From contig NC_134364.1 of NCBI RefSeq assembly GCF_048569485.1, forward strand, positions 137,532,735 to 137,596,734: DNA of 64,000 nucleotides, read 5' to 3'. This stretch comes from Anomaloglossus baeobatrachus. Its lineage: Eukaryota > Chordata > Amphibia > Anura > Aromobatidae. The translations under genes were made by a program, and so were the position numbers. The notes beneath the pieces are model-generated. The model had not been told where the DNA came from, did not search any database, and was given only the letters and a program-made list of their open reading frames with translations. This document shows positions 1 through 13,700 of the stretch, in pieces (the stretch's first letter is position 1; every line of letters starts with the position of its first letter).

Positions 1-135
1 CGCACATACACGCTTACACAATCACAACATCCAGAGATACCACATGCTGCCGGCCATGTGATCCTCCTGCAGGTCTTGGAAGGTCACTGCACGCAGAGTA
101 TCGCCGCCGAGAAGCAAGCGATATCGCTGGATGTT

Positions 136-228
136 GTGAGTGTGTGGATGCGATCTGATGTGTGTGTGAGAGTGAGTGTGATCTGATGTGTGTGTGTCTG
201 TTCTTATGTGCGTGTGTGTGTGTGTTCC
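136..228. repeat. TG-rich microsatellite
   Basis: Irregular TG/CA-rich tract (repeated gtgtgtg with interruptions such as gatctgatg). The first 30 bases of the window are the CA-rich counterpart. Any reading frame here is low-complexity and not a gene. Confidence 0.7.
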
Positions 229-384
229 GCCGCTGCAGGACCTTGATGCGCTCACCTGCTCCCGGTCGGCGTCTTGTGAGTATGATCGGGGGTCTTCTTT
301 CTTCTCTCTTCTGGGGGTGTCCGCTGCCTATAATGAAGTGTCCTGCAGTGTCTTTAACTCTTTCACCGCTGCATGACACTTCAT

Positions 385-520
385 TATTGACCTCAGCTAT
401 GTCTTATTTTCAGGGGATGTCTTATATTAAAGCATCCCTGAATACTCCTGCTATGTCTTATTTTCGGGGGACGTCTTATTTTCGGGGAAACACGGTATGC
501 AGTAGACAGATTATGGTGCC
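385..520. repeat. Interspersed repeat with TCTTATTTTC motifs
   Basis: Contains several near-copies of a tgtcttattttc(g/a)gggg motif, ending in a cggggaaacacggta segment. This looks like an old interspersed DNA-element-type repeat that occurs in many vertebrate genomes; I cannot name the family from memory. It is followed by a short imperfect duplication (gcagtagacagattatggtg / gcagtagactgatcatggtg, near 500-560). No coding function is seen. Confidence 0.4.
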
Positions 521-1004
521 CTCTGCTGGTGACACCTCCTGCAGTAGACTGATCATGGTGCCCTCTACTGGTCACTTCAGCTACTGCTGCAGTAGACAGA
601 GATCATGCAGGTCCCGAACATACTGAGGTGAATGAAGGGCGCAGTTTATCAGCTTTTTAAGAGAAGTGAGGGCACCAGATTTTCCCAGACTGTGGGTGGA
701 AGGAGGCAGCATTGAAATTCCTGACCTGGGAGCGAGAGCGCAGGCAGAGGTTGTGTACAGGTGTGAAAGGCAGTGCAACATGAGGACCATCTGTTTACCT
801 CAAATTTGTGATATTATAGGATAGAGGAATACATAGATTTACACCAGAAGTCATTACAGGAAAAAGGAACACAATATATAGATTTACCCTAAGTGTTATG
901 GCAGGTGAGAGGGGTGCAAGAACCATCCATGCTCCCATTGAAGTGTTGTGTACCCTAGACGAACAAAGGTGCTGGGATAATAGATGTCATGTATTGCACA
1001 TGAG

Positions 1005-1475
1005 CAGAGGGACCTCGCATGTGTGGGGTGTTCTAGGCGAGTGGAGCAGGGGGACCTCGCATGTGTGGGGTGTTCTAGGCGAGTGGAGCAGGGGGACCTC
1101 GCATGTGTCGGGTGTTCTAGGCGAGTGGAGCAGGGGGACCTCGCATGTGTCGGGTGTTGTAGGCGAGAGGGACACGGGGACCATGGATATGGCAAGAAGA
1201 ATACAGTGGAGGCATGGTGGCAGTCGAGGTGTTGGGTATTCCCGACGAGAGGAGAGCCGTAGCAGTGGAGGTGTTGGGTATTCCCGACGAGAGGAGAGCC
1301 GTGGCCGTGAAGGTGTTTGGTATTTCCGACGAGAGCCGTGGCCATGATGGGTATTCCCGACGAGCGGGCACCGTGCAGGTGTTGGGTATTCCGACGAGAG
1401 GTGAGCGGGGACCAGGGAAGTATTGGGTATTCCCGATGAGAGGTGAGCGGAGACCGTTGAGGTGTTGGGTATAAG
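1005..1475. repeat. 42-bp minisatellite, two sub-families
   Basis: The segment gacctcgcatgtgt recurs at 1011, 1053, 1095 and 1137, an exact 42-bp period. From 1231 a different unit containing gttgggtattcccgacgag recurs at 1231, 1273 and 1315, again 42 bp apart, then decays to about 1475. The long open frames on both strands come from the period being a multiple of three. Confidence 0.85.
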
Positions 1476-1479
1476 CCAA

Positions 1480-2725
1480 CATTGAGCCACAGGTGAGGAC
1501 AGGGTTTATGTCGGGCTGGTACTTGCACCTTGTTCCTCACCCTCCCCTGCAAGTACAAGTGACTAGTCAGGTTTATTCTTTTATTCATTTTCTAGGTTTA
1601 CAGCATTATATGAAAATCACAGCCGATGCCGTTCATAAAAAGGTCAGTCTGATATTTATTCTCAAAGTGTCTGTGCATTGCATAGGTGGAGACTTGCCTT
1701 CATAGAAGACAACATTTGAATTTACAGTTCAGTCAGAAGGGACAATGTATACGTCATCACAGGGAAGGTATACATAAAATATAGATAGATATGTATTTAC
1801 AACGCCATTCTGTCTCCTGCATGCTGCTCTCCCCGTTCGGCTCTGTACAGTGGGGTCCTGCTGTATTACGGATGCGCTGGTTCCCCAGCTGTCCATCAAG
1901 AATTCCCAGGGTATTGACTATCGAGCAGTGGATGTCCCCGGTGGAGGGGTCTGGGGTAATTTAGTGCAATTTCCTCTCATCTCTGTAGAGTTGTGGGACA
2001 GTTGTCGTGGAGCTGTGACCAGCTGAGGGCGCTCTGTCTGCTGCGTCCAGGCTCTGCTACATCTCACATAGGGAACATTGGTTTAATGACTGTCCATTGC
2101 TAGTCCTGGACCCACAGAAGCCTGGAAGCTAATCCTAATTCTGAGCCTGGACATCCAGAAGGAACAGTGGCCATCAATGCAGGTCTGGTACTTCCACCTC
2201 TTCCGGTGTTTTGCAGTTTTATCATCCATTGAATCAGGTTGGCTTATTGATATAAGGTGTCTGAGGACCTTGGGAAGGAAAAGTACACAATATGGCACCA
2301 GAAAGTGTTAGAGCCAAACATTTGGTAAAGGGTTCTGCTACTGTGCTCAATGCACTTGGCCAGGAAAATCCATGAGGCTGGCGGTAATCTGGGCAAGATA
2401 TCACAAGGACATCCAGAAAAGAACCAAAGGGCAACATGTCCAGGAGGAATGGAAAAAACCAACTCAGGGGATTGTAAGGCTCACTAAAACGATGGTCTGT
2501 TGTCACCCCAAGGTCCTGCACTCGGCGTGCATCCTATCCTCGCAGGAACCTAACGGGCATAGGCACTCAAGTAATAACAGCCCATAGGTGTGGCCGCCAG
2601 TTGTATGTTGTGGGCCGGGGCAGAGCAGGGCCCTGTGGATCACAAGCTCTAGGCAGCAGCTCCTTGGTCCTGTCTGCTCAATGATATTATTCAAGAAATC
2701 ACAAGACCTCGATAGTGTCCACTAG
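1480..2725. other. No recognisable gene (flank of the Gypsy complex)
   Basis: Mixed-composition DNA with only short open frames and no protein family, TIR or tandem structure that I can recognise. It ends at the TGTCAGG terminus of the Gypsy LTR. Confidence 0.5.
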
Positions 2726-3489
2726 TGTCAGGGTTGTGATTTTAGTGCCGCAGGTTGTTAGGGCCAGATGGACGGGCAGACCCGGGAGGTGGATCCACTG
2801 GGCCGAACTCCCCGATGAGGGAAAGGAGTCCGGTAGCCGGAGCACTTTAGGTAGCAGAACAGTCCGTGCACTGGAAGACAATGGAGAAGTCCCTGGGACC
2901 ACGAGGTCACTGATGGTGGTCCGGGTGACGGAGCTCAGGTTCGGAAGCCGTGATGATGTCAGGCGGGGTCCAGAACCGTTGGAGCGAGATGACGGGTCAC
3001 CGCAGGGAACCGAGATGGTGCGGACTGTCAGGATGGCAGATGGGCAGCGTTCGGGGTTCGAGACACAGCAGGACCGGATGGCGATGCAGGATCAGCTCTA
3101 GAAGACAGAGAGGTAAGTATCTCACAGAACACAAGGAGACCTGACTCCTAGCTTGGGAAAACACGAAGAACAGGCCCCGCTCCCTTGGACATTAACCCCC
3201 CATATACCCTGTACCTGTGTGCATCATTTCCTGTTCGTGGACACTGGCCCTTTAAGAAAGGGTCAGTGACCGCGCGCGCGCCCTAATGCGCATGCGCGCG
3301 GCCCGGGTGCCAGAAGCCAACACAGGAAGCTGAGAGGAGGACGCAGCAGAGCCGGCCATGGACTGGGAAGCCGACGGGCGCCGGGAGCGGGGACCAGGGG
3401 GCCTGGGAAGCGCTGGGACTGGAGGCTGGAGAGCGGGGAGCGTGGCAGGTGAGCCGGGGAGCGGAGCAGAGGACCCGGGGAGCGTGACA
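2726..3489 (-). repeat. LTR of Gypsy element A (left copy)
   Basis: Begins TGTCAGG and ends GTGACA on the plus strand, followed by a C-run (tactcccccc), which is the polypurine tract on the minus strand. It matches 17250-17983 almost throughout. It contains a CpG-rich part (cgcgcgcgcgccc) near 3270. Confidence 0.93.
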
Positions 3490-4690
3490 GTACTCCCCCC
3501 CCCACGCCCCCCTCCCCACAACCGGGACAGGAAGGCACGGATCAGAGGAGTGCCCACGTTCTCCCTGGGCTCCCAGGACCTATCCTCAGGACCATACCCT
3601 TCTCAGTCCACCAGGAAGAACTGTCGACCTCGTACGGTCTTCATGGCCACGATATCCCTTACCGCATAGATGTCGTCCTCAGCAATAGGGGAGGAGCCGG
3701 ACTGGCGGCAGCGGAGAAGGGACCAAGGACAATCGGCTTGAGCAGAGAGACGTGGAAGGAGTTGGGTATCCTCATCGTGGCCGGGAGCTGCAGTTTGTAG
3801 GAGACCTCATTGATCTTGCCGAGGACTTTAAATGGTCCGATGTAGCGAGGTCCCAGCTTGTAGGATGGTATCTTCAGTCGGATGTACTTGGAAGCAAGCC
3901 AGACGAGATCTCCCGGAGAGAAACACGGAGGATCCAGACGTCTCTTGTCCGCGTGTCTCTTCATCCGCAGGGATGCACGTGCAAGGGACGCCTTAACTGA
4001 GTCCCAAATGGTAGCAAAGTCACGGAGCACTGCATCAGCAGCAGGGATGTCCGAGGAAGAGGATACCGGCAATGGGACAGACGGCTGAAGTCCGTAGACG
4101 ACATGGAAGGGAGAACTGGAGGAAGACTCACTGACGTGGTGATTATGGGAGAATTCAGCCCAAGGAAGAAGCGTGGACCAATCGTCATGATGGGCGTTGA
4201 CGTAGTGACGTAAGAAAGAGGTCAATATCTGATTGACCCGTTCCACTTGGCCGTTCGACTGAGGATGGTAGGCCGAAGAAAAGTCCAAAGTCACTCCCAG
4301 ATGTTTACAGAGAGCCCTCCAGAAGCGGGAGGTGAACTGAGTTCCTCTATCGGACACGATGTGTGATGGAAAGCCATGCAATCGGAAGATGTGATGTATA
4401 TAAGCGTCCGCTAGTTCCTGGGCAGAGGGCAGTCCAGCCATAGGAACGAAATGGGCCATTTTAGAGAACCGATCCACCACGACCCATATGACTGTGTGTC
4501 CGGAGGACAATGGCAAGTCCGTAATAAAGTCCATCGCTATGTGTTGCCAGGGAACTGAGGGTATGGGCAGAGGCAGAAGACGGCCCATATGTTTGGGAGT
4601 CTTGTTCCTGGCACAGGAGGAGCAGGCAGAGACAAAAGAGGCGACGTCCGTGCGAAGGGATGGCCACCAGTAATGACGCACAATCACAGT

Positions 4691-4706
4691 CCATGTTTTC
4701 TTCTGA
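4691..4706. repeat. Left target-site duplication of the 449-bp array
   Basis: ccatgttttcttctga is present here and again at 14250-14265, directly bordering the repeat block on both sides. The uninterrupted relative at 19190-19205 has this sequence only once. Because the satellite shares 3 bases (cca) on one side and 1 base (a) on the other, the true duplication is 12-16 bp. Confidence 0.88.
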
Positions 4707-7700
4707 AAAACAACCTCCACTCAAAAATATTATGTATTGCAAAGTGTGCACAGTACCAACATTCCAAGCTGTACTATTGAAAAAATGAGATTTTTGGCAA
4801 AAAATTGCAATTTTTCGAGCCACCCCGCCAACGTCACGGCAAATCTCCTGGGGCAGTCCTAACACTAAAATATTTTTATTTAAAATGTGCCATGTGGCCT
4901 CACATATGCAAAATTAGGACTGCACAGCACGTACCTTGTGCTTTTCAGTCACCGTCTCCATGACTGATTCATGGTTGTGGGCGGGACAGGCCCGAGCACA
5001 TGCCGCTTAGAATAAATAGCCAGTGGACGGGGTTGGATGGCAAGTGTGAACAGCCACCAACCGCCAAAAATCAGGACAGATGGAAAAATAAACATGAGGT
5101 GCACTGCAAGATGAGAACCAACTGGGACCCTATATAACAAGAAAAAAATAGCATAAAAACAACCTCCACTCAAAAATATTATGTATTGCAAAGTGTGCAC
5201 AGTACCAACATTCCAAGCTGTACTATTGAAAAAATGAGATTTTTGGCAAAAAATTGCAATTTTTCGAGCCACCCCGCCAACGTCACGGCAAATCTCCTGG
5301 GGCAGTCCTAACACTAAAATATTTTTATTTAAAATGTGCCATGTGGCCTCACATATGCAAAATTAGGACTGCACAGCACGTACCTTGTGCTTTTCAGTCA
5401 CCGTCTCCATGACTGATTCATGGTTGTGGGCGGGACAGGCCCGAGCACATGCCGCTTAGAATAAATAGCCAGTGGACGGGGTTGGATGGCAAGTGTGAAC
5501 AGCCACCAACCGCCAAAAATCAGGACAGATGGAAAAATAAACATGAGGTGCACTGCAAGATGAGAACCAACTGGGACCCTATATAACAAGAAAAAAATAG
5601 CATAAAAACAACCTCCACTCAAAAATATTATGTATTGCAAAGTGTGCACAGTACCAACATTCCAAGCTGTACTATTGAAAAAATGAGATTTTTGGCAAAA
5701 AATTGCAATTTTTCGAGCCACCCCGCCAACGTCACGGCAAATCTCCTGGGGCAGTCCTAACACTAAAATATTTTTATTTAAAATGTGCCATGTGGCCTCA
5801 CATATGCAAAATTAGGACTGCACAGCACGTACCTTGTGCTTTTCAATCACCGTCTCCATGACTGATTCATGGTTGTGGGCGGGACAGGCCCGAGCACATG
5901 CCGCTTAGAATAAATAGCCAGTGGATAATTTTGCATATGTGAGGCCACATGGCACATTTTAAATAAAAATATTTTAGTGTTAGGACTGCCCCAGGAGATT
6001 TGCCGTGACGTTGGCGGGGTGGCTCGAAAAATTGCAATTTTTTGCCAAAAATCTCATTTTTTCAATAGTACAGCTTGGAATGTTGGTACTGTGCACACTT
6101 TGCAATACATAATATTTTTGAGTGGAGGTTGTTTTTATGCTATTTTTTTCTTGTTATATAGGGTCCCAGTTGGTTCTCATCTTGCAGTGCACCTCATGTT
6201 TATTTTTCCATCTGTCCTGATTTTTGGCGGTTGGTGGCTGTTCACACTTGCCATCCAACCCCGTCCACTGGCTATTTATTCTAAGCGGCATGTGCTCGGG
6301 CCTGTCCCGCCCACAACCATGAATCAGTCATGGAGACGGTGACTGAAAAGCACAAGGTACGTGCTGTGCAGTCCTAATTTTGCATATGTGAGGCCACATG
6401 GCACATTTTAAATAAAAATATTTTAGTGTTAGGACTGCCCCAGGAGATTTGCCGTGACGTTGGCGGGGTGGCTCGAAAAATTGCAATTTTTTGCCAAAAA
6501 TCTCATTTTTTCAATAGTACAGCTTGGAATGTTGGTACTGTGCACACTTTGCAATACATAATATTTTTGAGTGGAGGTTGTTTTTATGCTATTTTTTTCT
6601 TGTTATATAGGGTCCCAGTTGGTTCTCATCTTGCAGTGCACCTCATGTTTATTTTTCCATCTGTCCTGATTTTTGGCGGTTGGTGGCTGTTCACACTTGC
6701 CATCCAACCCCGTCCACTGGCTATTTATTCTAAGCGGCATGTGCTCGGGCCTGTCCCGCCCACAACCATGAATCAGTCATGGAGACGGTGACTGAAAAGC
6801 ACAAGGTACGTGCTGTGCAGTCCTAATTTTGCATATGTGAGGCCACATGGCACATTTTAAATAAAAATATTTTAGTGTTAGGACTGCCCCAGGAGATTTG
6901 CCGTGACGTTGGCGGGGTGGCTCGAAAAATTGCAATTTTTTGCCAAAAATCTCATTTTTTCAATAGTACAGCTTGGAATGTTGGTACTGTGCACACTTTG
7001 CAATACATAATATTTTTGAGTGGAGGTTGTTTTTATGCTATTTTTTTCTTGTTATATAGGGTCCCAGTTGGTTCTCATCTTGCAGTGCACCTCATGTTTA
7101 TTTTTCCATCTGTCCTGATTTTTGGCGGTTGGTGGCTGTTCACACTTGCCATCCAACCCCGTCCACTGGCTATTTATTCTAAGCGGCATGTGCTCGGGCC
7201 TGTCCCGCCCACAACCATGAATCAGTCATGGAGACGGTGACTGAAAAGCACAAGGTACGTGCTGTGCAGTCCTAATTTTGCATATGTGAGGCCACATGGC
7301 ACATTTTAAATAAAAATATTTTAGTGTTAGGACTGCCCCAGGAGATTTGCCGTGACGTTGGCGGGGTGGCTCGAAAAATTGCAATTTTTTGCCAAAAATC
7401 TCATTTTTTCAATAGTACAGCTTGGAATGTTGGTACTGTGCACACTTTGCAATACATAATATTTTTGAGTGGAGGTTGTTTTTATGCTATTTTTTTCTTG
7501 TTATATAGGGTCCCAGTTGGTTCTCATCTTGCAGTGCACCTCATGTTTATTTTTCCATCTGTCCTGATTTTTGGCGGTTGGTGGCTGTTCACACTTGCCA
7601 TCCAACCCCGTCCACTGGCTATTTATTCTAAGCGGCATGTGCTCGGGCCTGTCCCGCCCACAACCATGAATCAGTCATGGAGACGGTGACTGAAAAGCAC

Positions 7701-10700
7701 AAGGTACGTGCTGTGCAGTCCTAATTTTGCATATGTGAGGCCACATGGCACATTTTAAATAAAAATATTTTAGTGTTAGGACTGCCCCAGGAGATTTGCC
7801 GTGACGTTGGCGGGGTGGCTCGAAAAATTGCAATTTTTTGCCAAAAATCTCATTTTTTCAATAGTACAGCTTGGAATGTTGGTACTGTGCACACTTTGCA
7901 ATACATAATATTTTTGAGTGGAGGTTGTTTTTATGCTATTTTTTTCTTGTTATATAGGGTCCCAGTTGGTTCTCATCTTGCAGTGCACCTCATGTTTATT
8001 TTTCCATCTGTCCTGATTTTTGGCGGTTGGTGGCTGTTCACACTTGCCATCCAACCCCGTCCACTGGCTATTTATTCTAAGCGGCATGTGCTCGGGCCTG
8101 TCCCGCCCACAACCATGAATCAGTCATGGAGACGGTGACTGAAAAGCACAAGGTACGTGCTGTGCAGTCCTAATTTTGCATATGTGAGGCCACATGGCAC
8201 ATTTTAAATAAAAATATTTTAGTGTTAGGACTGCCCCAGGAGATTTGCCGTGACGTTGGCGGGGTGGCTCGAAAAATTGCAATTTTTTGCCAAAAATCTC
8301 ATTTTTTCAATAGTACAGCTTGGAATGTTGGTACTGTGCACACTTTGCAATACATAATATTTTTGAGTGGAGGTTGTTTTTATGCTATTTTTTTCTTGTT
8401 ATATAGGGTCCCAGTTGGTTCTCATCTTGCAGTGCACCTCATGTTTATTTTTCCATCTGTCCTGATTTTTGGCGGTTGGTGGCTGTTCACACTTGCCATC
8501 CAACCCCGTCCACTGGCTATTTATTCTAAGCGGCATGTGCTCGGGCCTGTCCCGCCCACAACCATGAATCAGTCATGGAGACGGTGACTGAAAAGCACAA
8601 GGTACGTGCTGTGCAGTCCTAATTTTGCATATGTGAGGCCACATGGCACATTTTAAATAAAAATATTTTAGTGTTAGGACTGCCCCAGGAGATTTGCCGT
8701 GACGTTGGAGGGGTGGCTCGAAAAATTGCAATTTTTTGCCAAAAATCTCATTTTTTCAATAGTACAGCTTGGAATGTTGGTACTGTGCACACTTTGCAAT
8801 ACATAATATTTTTGAGTGGAGGTTGTTTTTATGCTATTTTTTTCTTGTTATATAGGGTCCCAGTTGGTTCTCATCTTGCAGTGCACCTCATGTTTATTTT
8901 TCCATCTGTCCTGATTTTTGGCGGTTGGTGGCTGTTCACACTTGCCATCCAACCCCGTCCACTGGCTATTTATTCTAAGCGGCATGTGCTCGGGCCTGTC
9001 CCGCCCACAACCATGAATCAGTCATGGAGACGGTGACTGAAAAGCACAAGGTACGTGCTGTGCAGTCCTAATTTTGCATATGTGAGGCCACATGGCACAT
9101 TTTAAATAAAAATATTTTAGTGTTAGGACTGCCCCAGGAGATTTGCCGTGACGTTGGCGGGGTGGCTCGAAAAATTGCAATTTTTTGCCAAAAATCTCAT
9201 TTTTTCAATAGTACAGCTTGGAATGTTGGTACTGTGCACACTTTGCAATACATAATATTTTTGAGTGGAGGTTGTTTTTATGCTATTTTTTTCTTGTTAT
9301 ATAGGGTCCCAGTTGGTTCTCATCTTGCAGTGCACCTCATGTTTATTTTTCCATCTGTCCTGATTTTTGGCGGTTGGTGGCTGTTCACACTTGCCATCCA
9401 ACCCCGTCCACTGGCTATTTATTCTAAGCGGCATGTGCTCGGGCCTGTCCCGCCCACAACCATGAATCAGTCATGGAGACGGTGACTGAAAAGCACAAGG
9501 TACGTGCTGTGCAGTCCTAATTTTGCATATGTGAGGCCACATGGCACATTTTAAATAAAAATATTTTAGTGTTAGGACTGCCCCAGGAGATTTGCCGTGA
9601 CGTTGGCGGGGTGGCTCGAAAAATTGCAATTTTTTGCCAAAAATCTCATTTTTTCAATAGTACAGCTTGGAATGTTGGTACTGTGCACACTTTGCAATAC
9701 ATAATATTTTTGAGTGGAGGTTGTTTTTATGCTATTTTTTTCTTGTTATATAGGGTCCCAGTTGGTTCTCATCTTGCAGTGCACCTCATGTTTATTTTTC
9801 CATCTGTCCTGATTTTTGGCGGTTGGTGGCTGTTCACACTTGCCATCCAACCCCGTCCACTGGCTATTTATTCTAAGCGGCATGTGCTCGGGCCTGTCCC
9901 GCCCACAACCATGAATCAGTCATGGAGACGGTGACTGAAAAGCACAAGGTACGTGCTGTGCAGTCCTAATTTTGCATATGTGAGGCCACATGGCACATTT
10001 TAAATAAAAATATTTTAGTGTTAGGACTGCCCCAGGAGATTTGCCGTGACGTTGGCGGGGTGGCTCGAAAAATTGCAATTTTTTGCCAAAAATCTCATTT
10101 TTTCAATAGTACAGCTTGGAATGTTGGTACTGTGCACACTTTGCAATACATAATATTTTTGAGTGGAGGTTGTTTTTATGCTATTTTTTTCTTGTTATAT
10201 AGGGTCCCAGTTGGTTCTCATCTTGCAGTGCACCTCATGTTTATTTTTCCATCTGTCCTGATTTTTGGCGGTTGGTGGCTGTTCACACTTGCCATCCAAC
10301 CCCGTCCACTGGCTATTTATTCTAAGCGGCATGTGCTCGGGCCTGTCCCGCCCACAACCATGAATCAGTCATGGAGACGGTGACTGAAAAGCACAAGGTA
10401 CGTGCTGTGCAGTCCTAATTTTGCATATGTGAGGCCACATGGCACATTTTAAATAAAAATATTTTAGTGTTAGGACTGCCCCAGGAGATTTGCCGTGACG
10501 TTGGCGGGGTGGCTCGAAAAATTGCAATTTTTTGCCAAAAATCTCATTTTTTCAATAGTACAGCTTGGAATGTTGGTACTGTGCACACTTTGCAATACAT
10601 AATATTTTTGAGTGGAGGTTGTTTTTATGCTATTTTTTTCTTGTTATATAGGGTCCCAGTTGGTTCTCATCTTGCAGTGCACCTCATGTTTATTTTTCCA

Positions 10701-13700
10701 TCTGTCCTGATTTTTGGCGGTTGGTGGCTGTTCACACTTGCCATCCAACCCCGTCCACTGGCTATTTATTCTAAGCGGCATGTGCTCGGGCCTGTCCCGC
10801 CCACAACCATGAATCAGTCATGGAGACGGTGACTGAAAAGCACAAGGTACGTGCTGTGCAGTCCTAATTTTGCATATGTGAGGCCACATGGCACATTTTA
10901 AATAAAAATATTTTAGTGTTAGGACTGCCCCAGGAGATTTGCCGTGACGTTGGCGGGGTGGCTCGAAAAATTGCAATTTTTTGCCAAAAATCTCATTTTT
11001 TCAATAGTACAGCTTGGAATGTTGGTACTGTGCACACTTTGCAATACATAATATTTTTGAGTGGAGGTTGTTTTTATGCTATTTTTTTCTTGTTATATAG
11101 GGTCCCAGTTGGTTCTCATCTTGCAGTGCACCTCATGTTTATTTTTCCATCTGTCCTGATTTTTGGCGGTTGGTGGCTGTTCACACTTGCCATCCAACCC
11201 CGTCCACTGGCTATTTATTCTAAGCGGCATGTGCTCGGGCCTGTCCCGCCCACAACCATGAATCAGTCATGGAGACGGTGACTGAAAAGCACAAGGTACG
11301 TGCTGTGCAGTCCTAATTTTGCATATGTGAGGCCACATGGCACATTTTAAATAAAAATATTTTAGTGTTAGGACTGCCCCAGGAGATTTGCCGTGACGTT
11401 GGCGGGGTGGCTCGAAAAATTGCAATTTTTTGCCAAAAATCTCATTTTTTTCAATAGTACAGCTTGGAATGTTGGTACTGTGCACACTTTGCAATACATA
11501 ATATTTTTGAGTGGAGGTTGTTTTTATGCTATTTTTTTCTTGTTATATAGGGTCCCAGTTGGTTCTCATCTTGCAGTGCACCTCATGTTTATTTTTCCAT
11601 CTGTCCTGATTTTTGGCGGTTGGTGGCTGTTCACACTTGCCATCCAACCCCGTCCACTGGCTATTTATTCTAAGCGGCATGTGCTCGGGCCTGTCCCGCC
11701 CACAACCATGAATCAGTCATGGAGACGGTGACTGAAAAGCACAAGGTACGTGCTGTGCAGTCCTAATTTTGCATATGTGAGGCCACATGGCACATTTTAA
11801 ATAAAAATATTTTAGTGTTAGGACTGCCCCAGGAGATTTGCCGTGACGTTGGCGGGGTGGCTCGAAAAATTGCAATTTTTTGCCAAAAATCTCATTTTTT
11901 CAATAGTACAGCTTGGAATGTTGGTACTGTGCACACTTTGCAATACATAATATTTTTGAGTGGAGGTTGTTTTTATGCTATTTTTTTCTTGTTATATAGG
12001 GTCCCAGTTGGTTCTCATCTTGCAGTGCACCTCATGTTTATTTTTCCATCTGTCCTGATTTTTGGCGGTTGGTGGCTGTTCACACTTGCCATCCAACCCC
12101 GTCCACTGGCTATTTATTCTAAGCGGCATGTGCTCGGGCCTGTCCCGCCCACAACCATGAATCAGTCATGGAGACGGTGACTGAAAAGCACAAGGTACGT
12201 GCTGTGCAGTCCTAATTTTGCATATGTGAGGCCACATGGCACATTTTAAATAAAAATATTTTAGTGTTAGGACTGCCCCAGGAGATTTGCCGTGACGTTG
12301 GCGGGGTGGCTCGAAAAATTGCAATTTTTTGCCAAAAATCTCATTTTTTCAATAGTACAGCTTGGAATGTTGGTACTGTGCACACTTTGCAATACATAAT
12401 ATTTTTGAGTGGAGGTTGTTTTTATGCTATTTTTTTCTTGTTATATAGGGTCCCAGTTGGTTCTCATCTTGCAGTGCACCTCATGTTTATTTTTCCATCT
12501 GTCCTGATTTTTGGCGGTTGGTGGCTGTTCACACTTGCCATCCAACCCCGTCCACTGGCTATTTATTCTAAGCGGCATGTGCTCGGGCCTGTCCCGCCCA
12601 CAACCATGAATCAGTCATGGAGACGGTGACTGAAAAGCACAAGGTACGTGCTGTGCAGTCCTAATTTTGCATATGTGAGGCCACATGGCACATTTTAAAT
12701 AAAAATATTTTAGTGTTAGGACTGCCCCAGGAGATTTGCCGTGACGTTGGCGGGGTGGCTCGAAAAATTGCAATTTTTTTGCCAAAAATCTCATTTTTTC
12801 AATAGTACAGCTTGGAATGTTGGTACTGTGCACACTTTGCAATACATAATATTTTTGAGTGGAGGTTGTTTTTATGCTATTTTTTTCTTGTTATATAGGG
12901 TCCCAGTTGGTTCTCATCTTGCAGTGCACCTCATGTTTATTTTTCCATCTGTCCTGATTTTTGGCGGTTGGTGGCTGTTCACACTTGCCATCCAACCCCG
13001 TCCACTGGCTATTTATTCTAAGCGGCATGTGCTCGGGCCTGTCCCGCCCACAACCATGAATCAGTCATGGAGACGGTGACTGAAAAGCACAAGGTACGTG
13101 CTGTGCAGTCCTAATTTTGCATATGTGAGGCCACATGGCACATTTTAAATAAAAATATTTTAGTGTTAGGACTGCCCCAGGAGATTTGCCGTGACGTTGG
13201 CGGGGTGGCTCGAAAAATTGCAATTTTTTGCCAAAAATCTCATTTTTTCAATAGTACAGCTTGGAATGTTGGTACTGTGCACACTTTGCAATACATAATA
13301 TTTTTGAGTGGAGGTTGTTTTTATGCTATTTTTTTCTTGTTATATAGGGTCCCAGTTGGTTCTCATCTTGCAGTGCACCTCATGTTTATTTTTCCATCTG
13401 TCCTGATTTTTGGCGGTTGGTGGCTGTTCACACTTGCCATCCAACCCCGTCCACTGGCTATTTATTCTAAGCGGCATGTGCTCGGGCCTGTCCCGCCCAC
13501 AACCATGAATCAGTCATGGAGACGGTGACTGAAAAGCACAAGGTACGTGCTGTGCAGTCCTAATTTTGCATATGTGAGGCCACATGGCACATTTTAAATA
13601 AAAATATTTTAGTGTTAGGACTGCCCCAGGAGATTTGCCGTGACGTTGGCGGGGTGGCTCGAAAAATTGCAATTTTTTGCCAAAAATCTCATTTTTTCAA

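Noticed and set aside
162-626. Cysteine-rich open frame at the left end of the window
   Set aside because: It runs through a TG microsatellite and an interspersed repeat. No gene support.
5977-6342. A 121-residue open frame repeated in every 449-bp unit
   Set aside because: It begins at a non-ATG codon, resembles no family, and its repetition only reflects the satellite period. No coding constraint can be judged among near-identical copies.
6368-6520. Possible snRNA gene in the 449-bp unit (caattttttg Sm-like site, gccgtgacg word shared with U4, octamer-like box)
   Set aside because: The diagnostic loops of U4 or U5 and a 3' box are not present, and the shared words are short enough to be chance.
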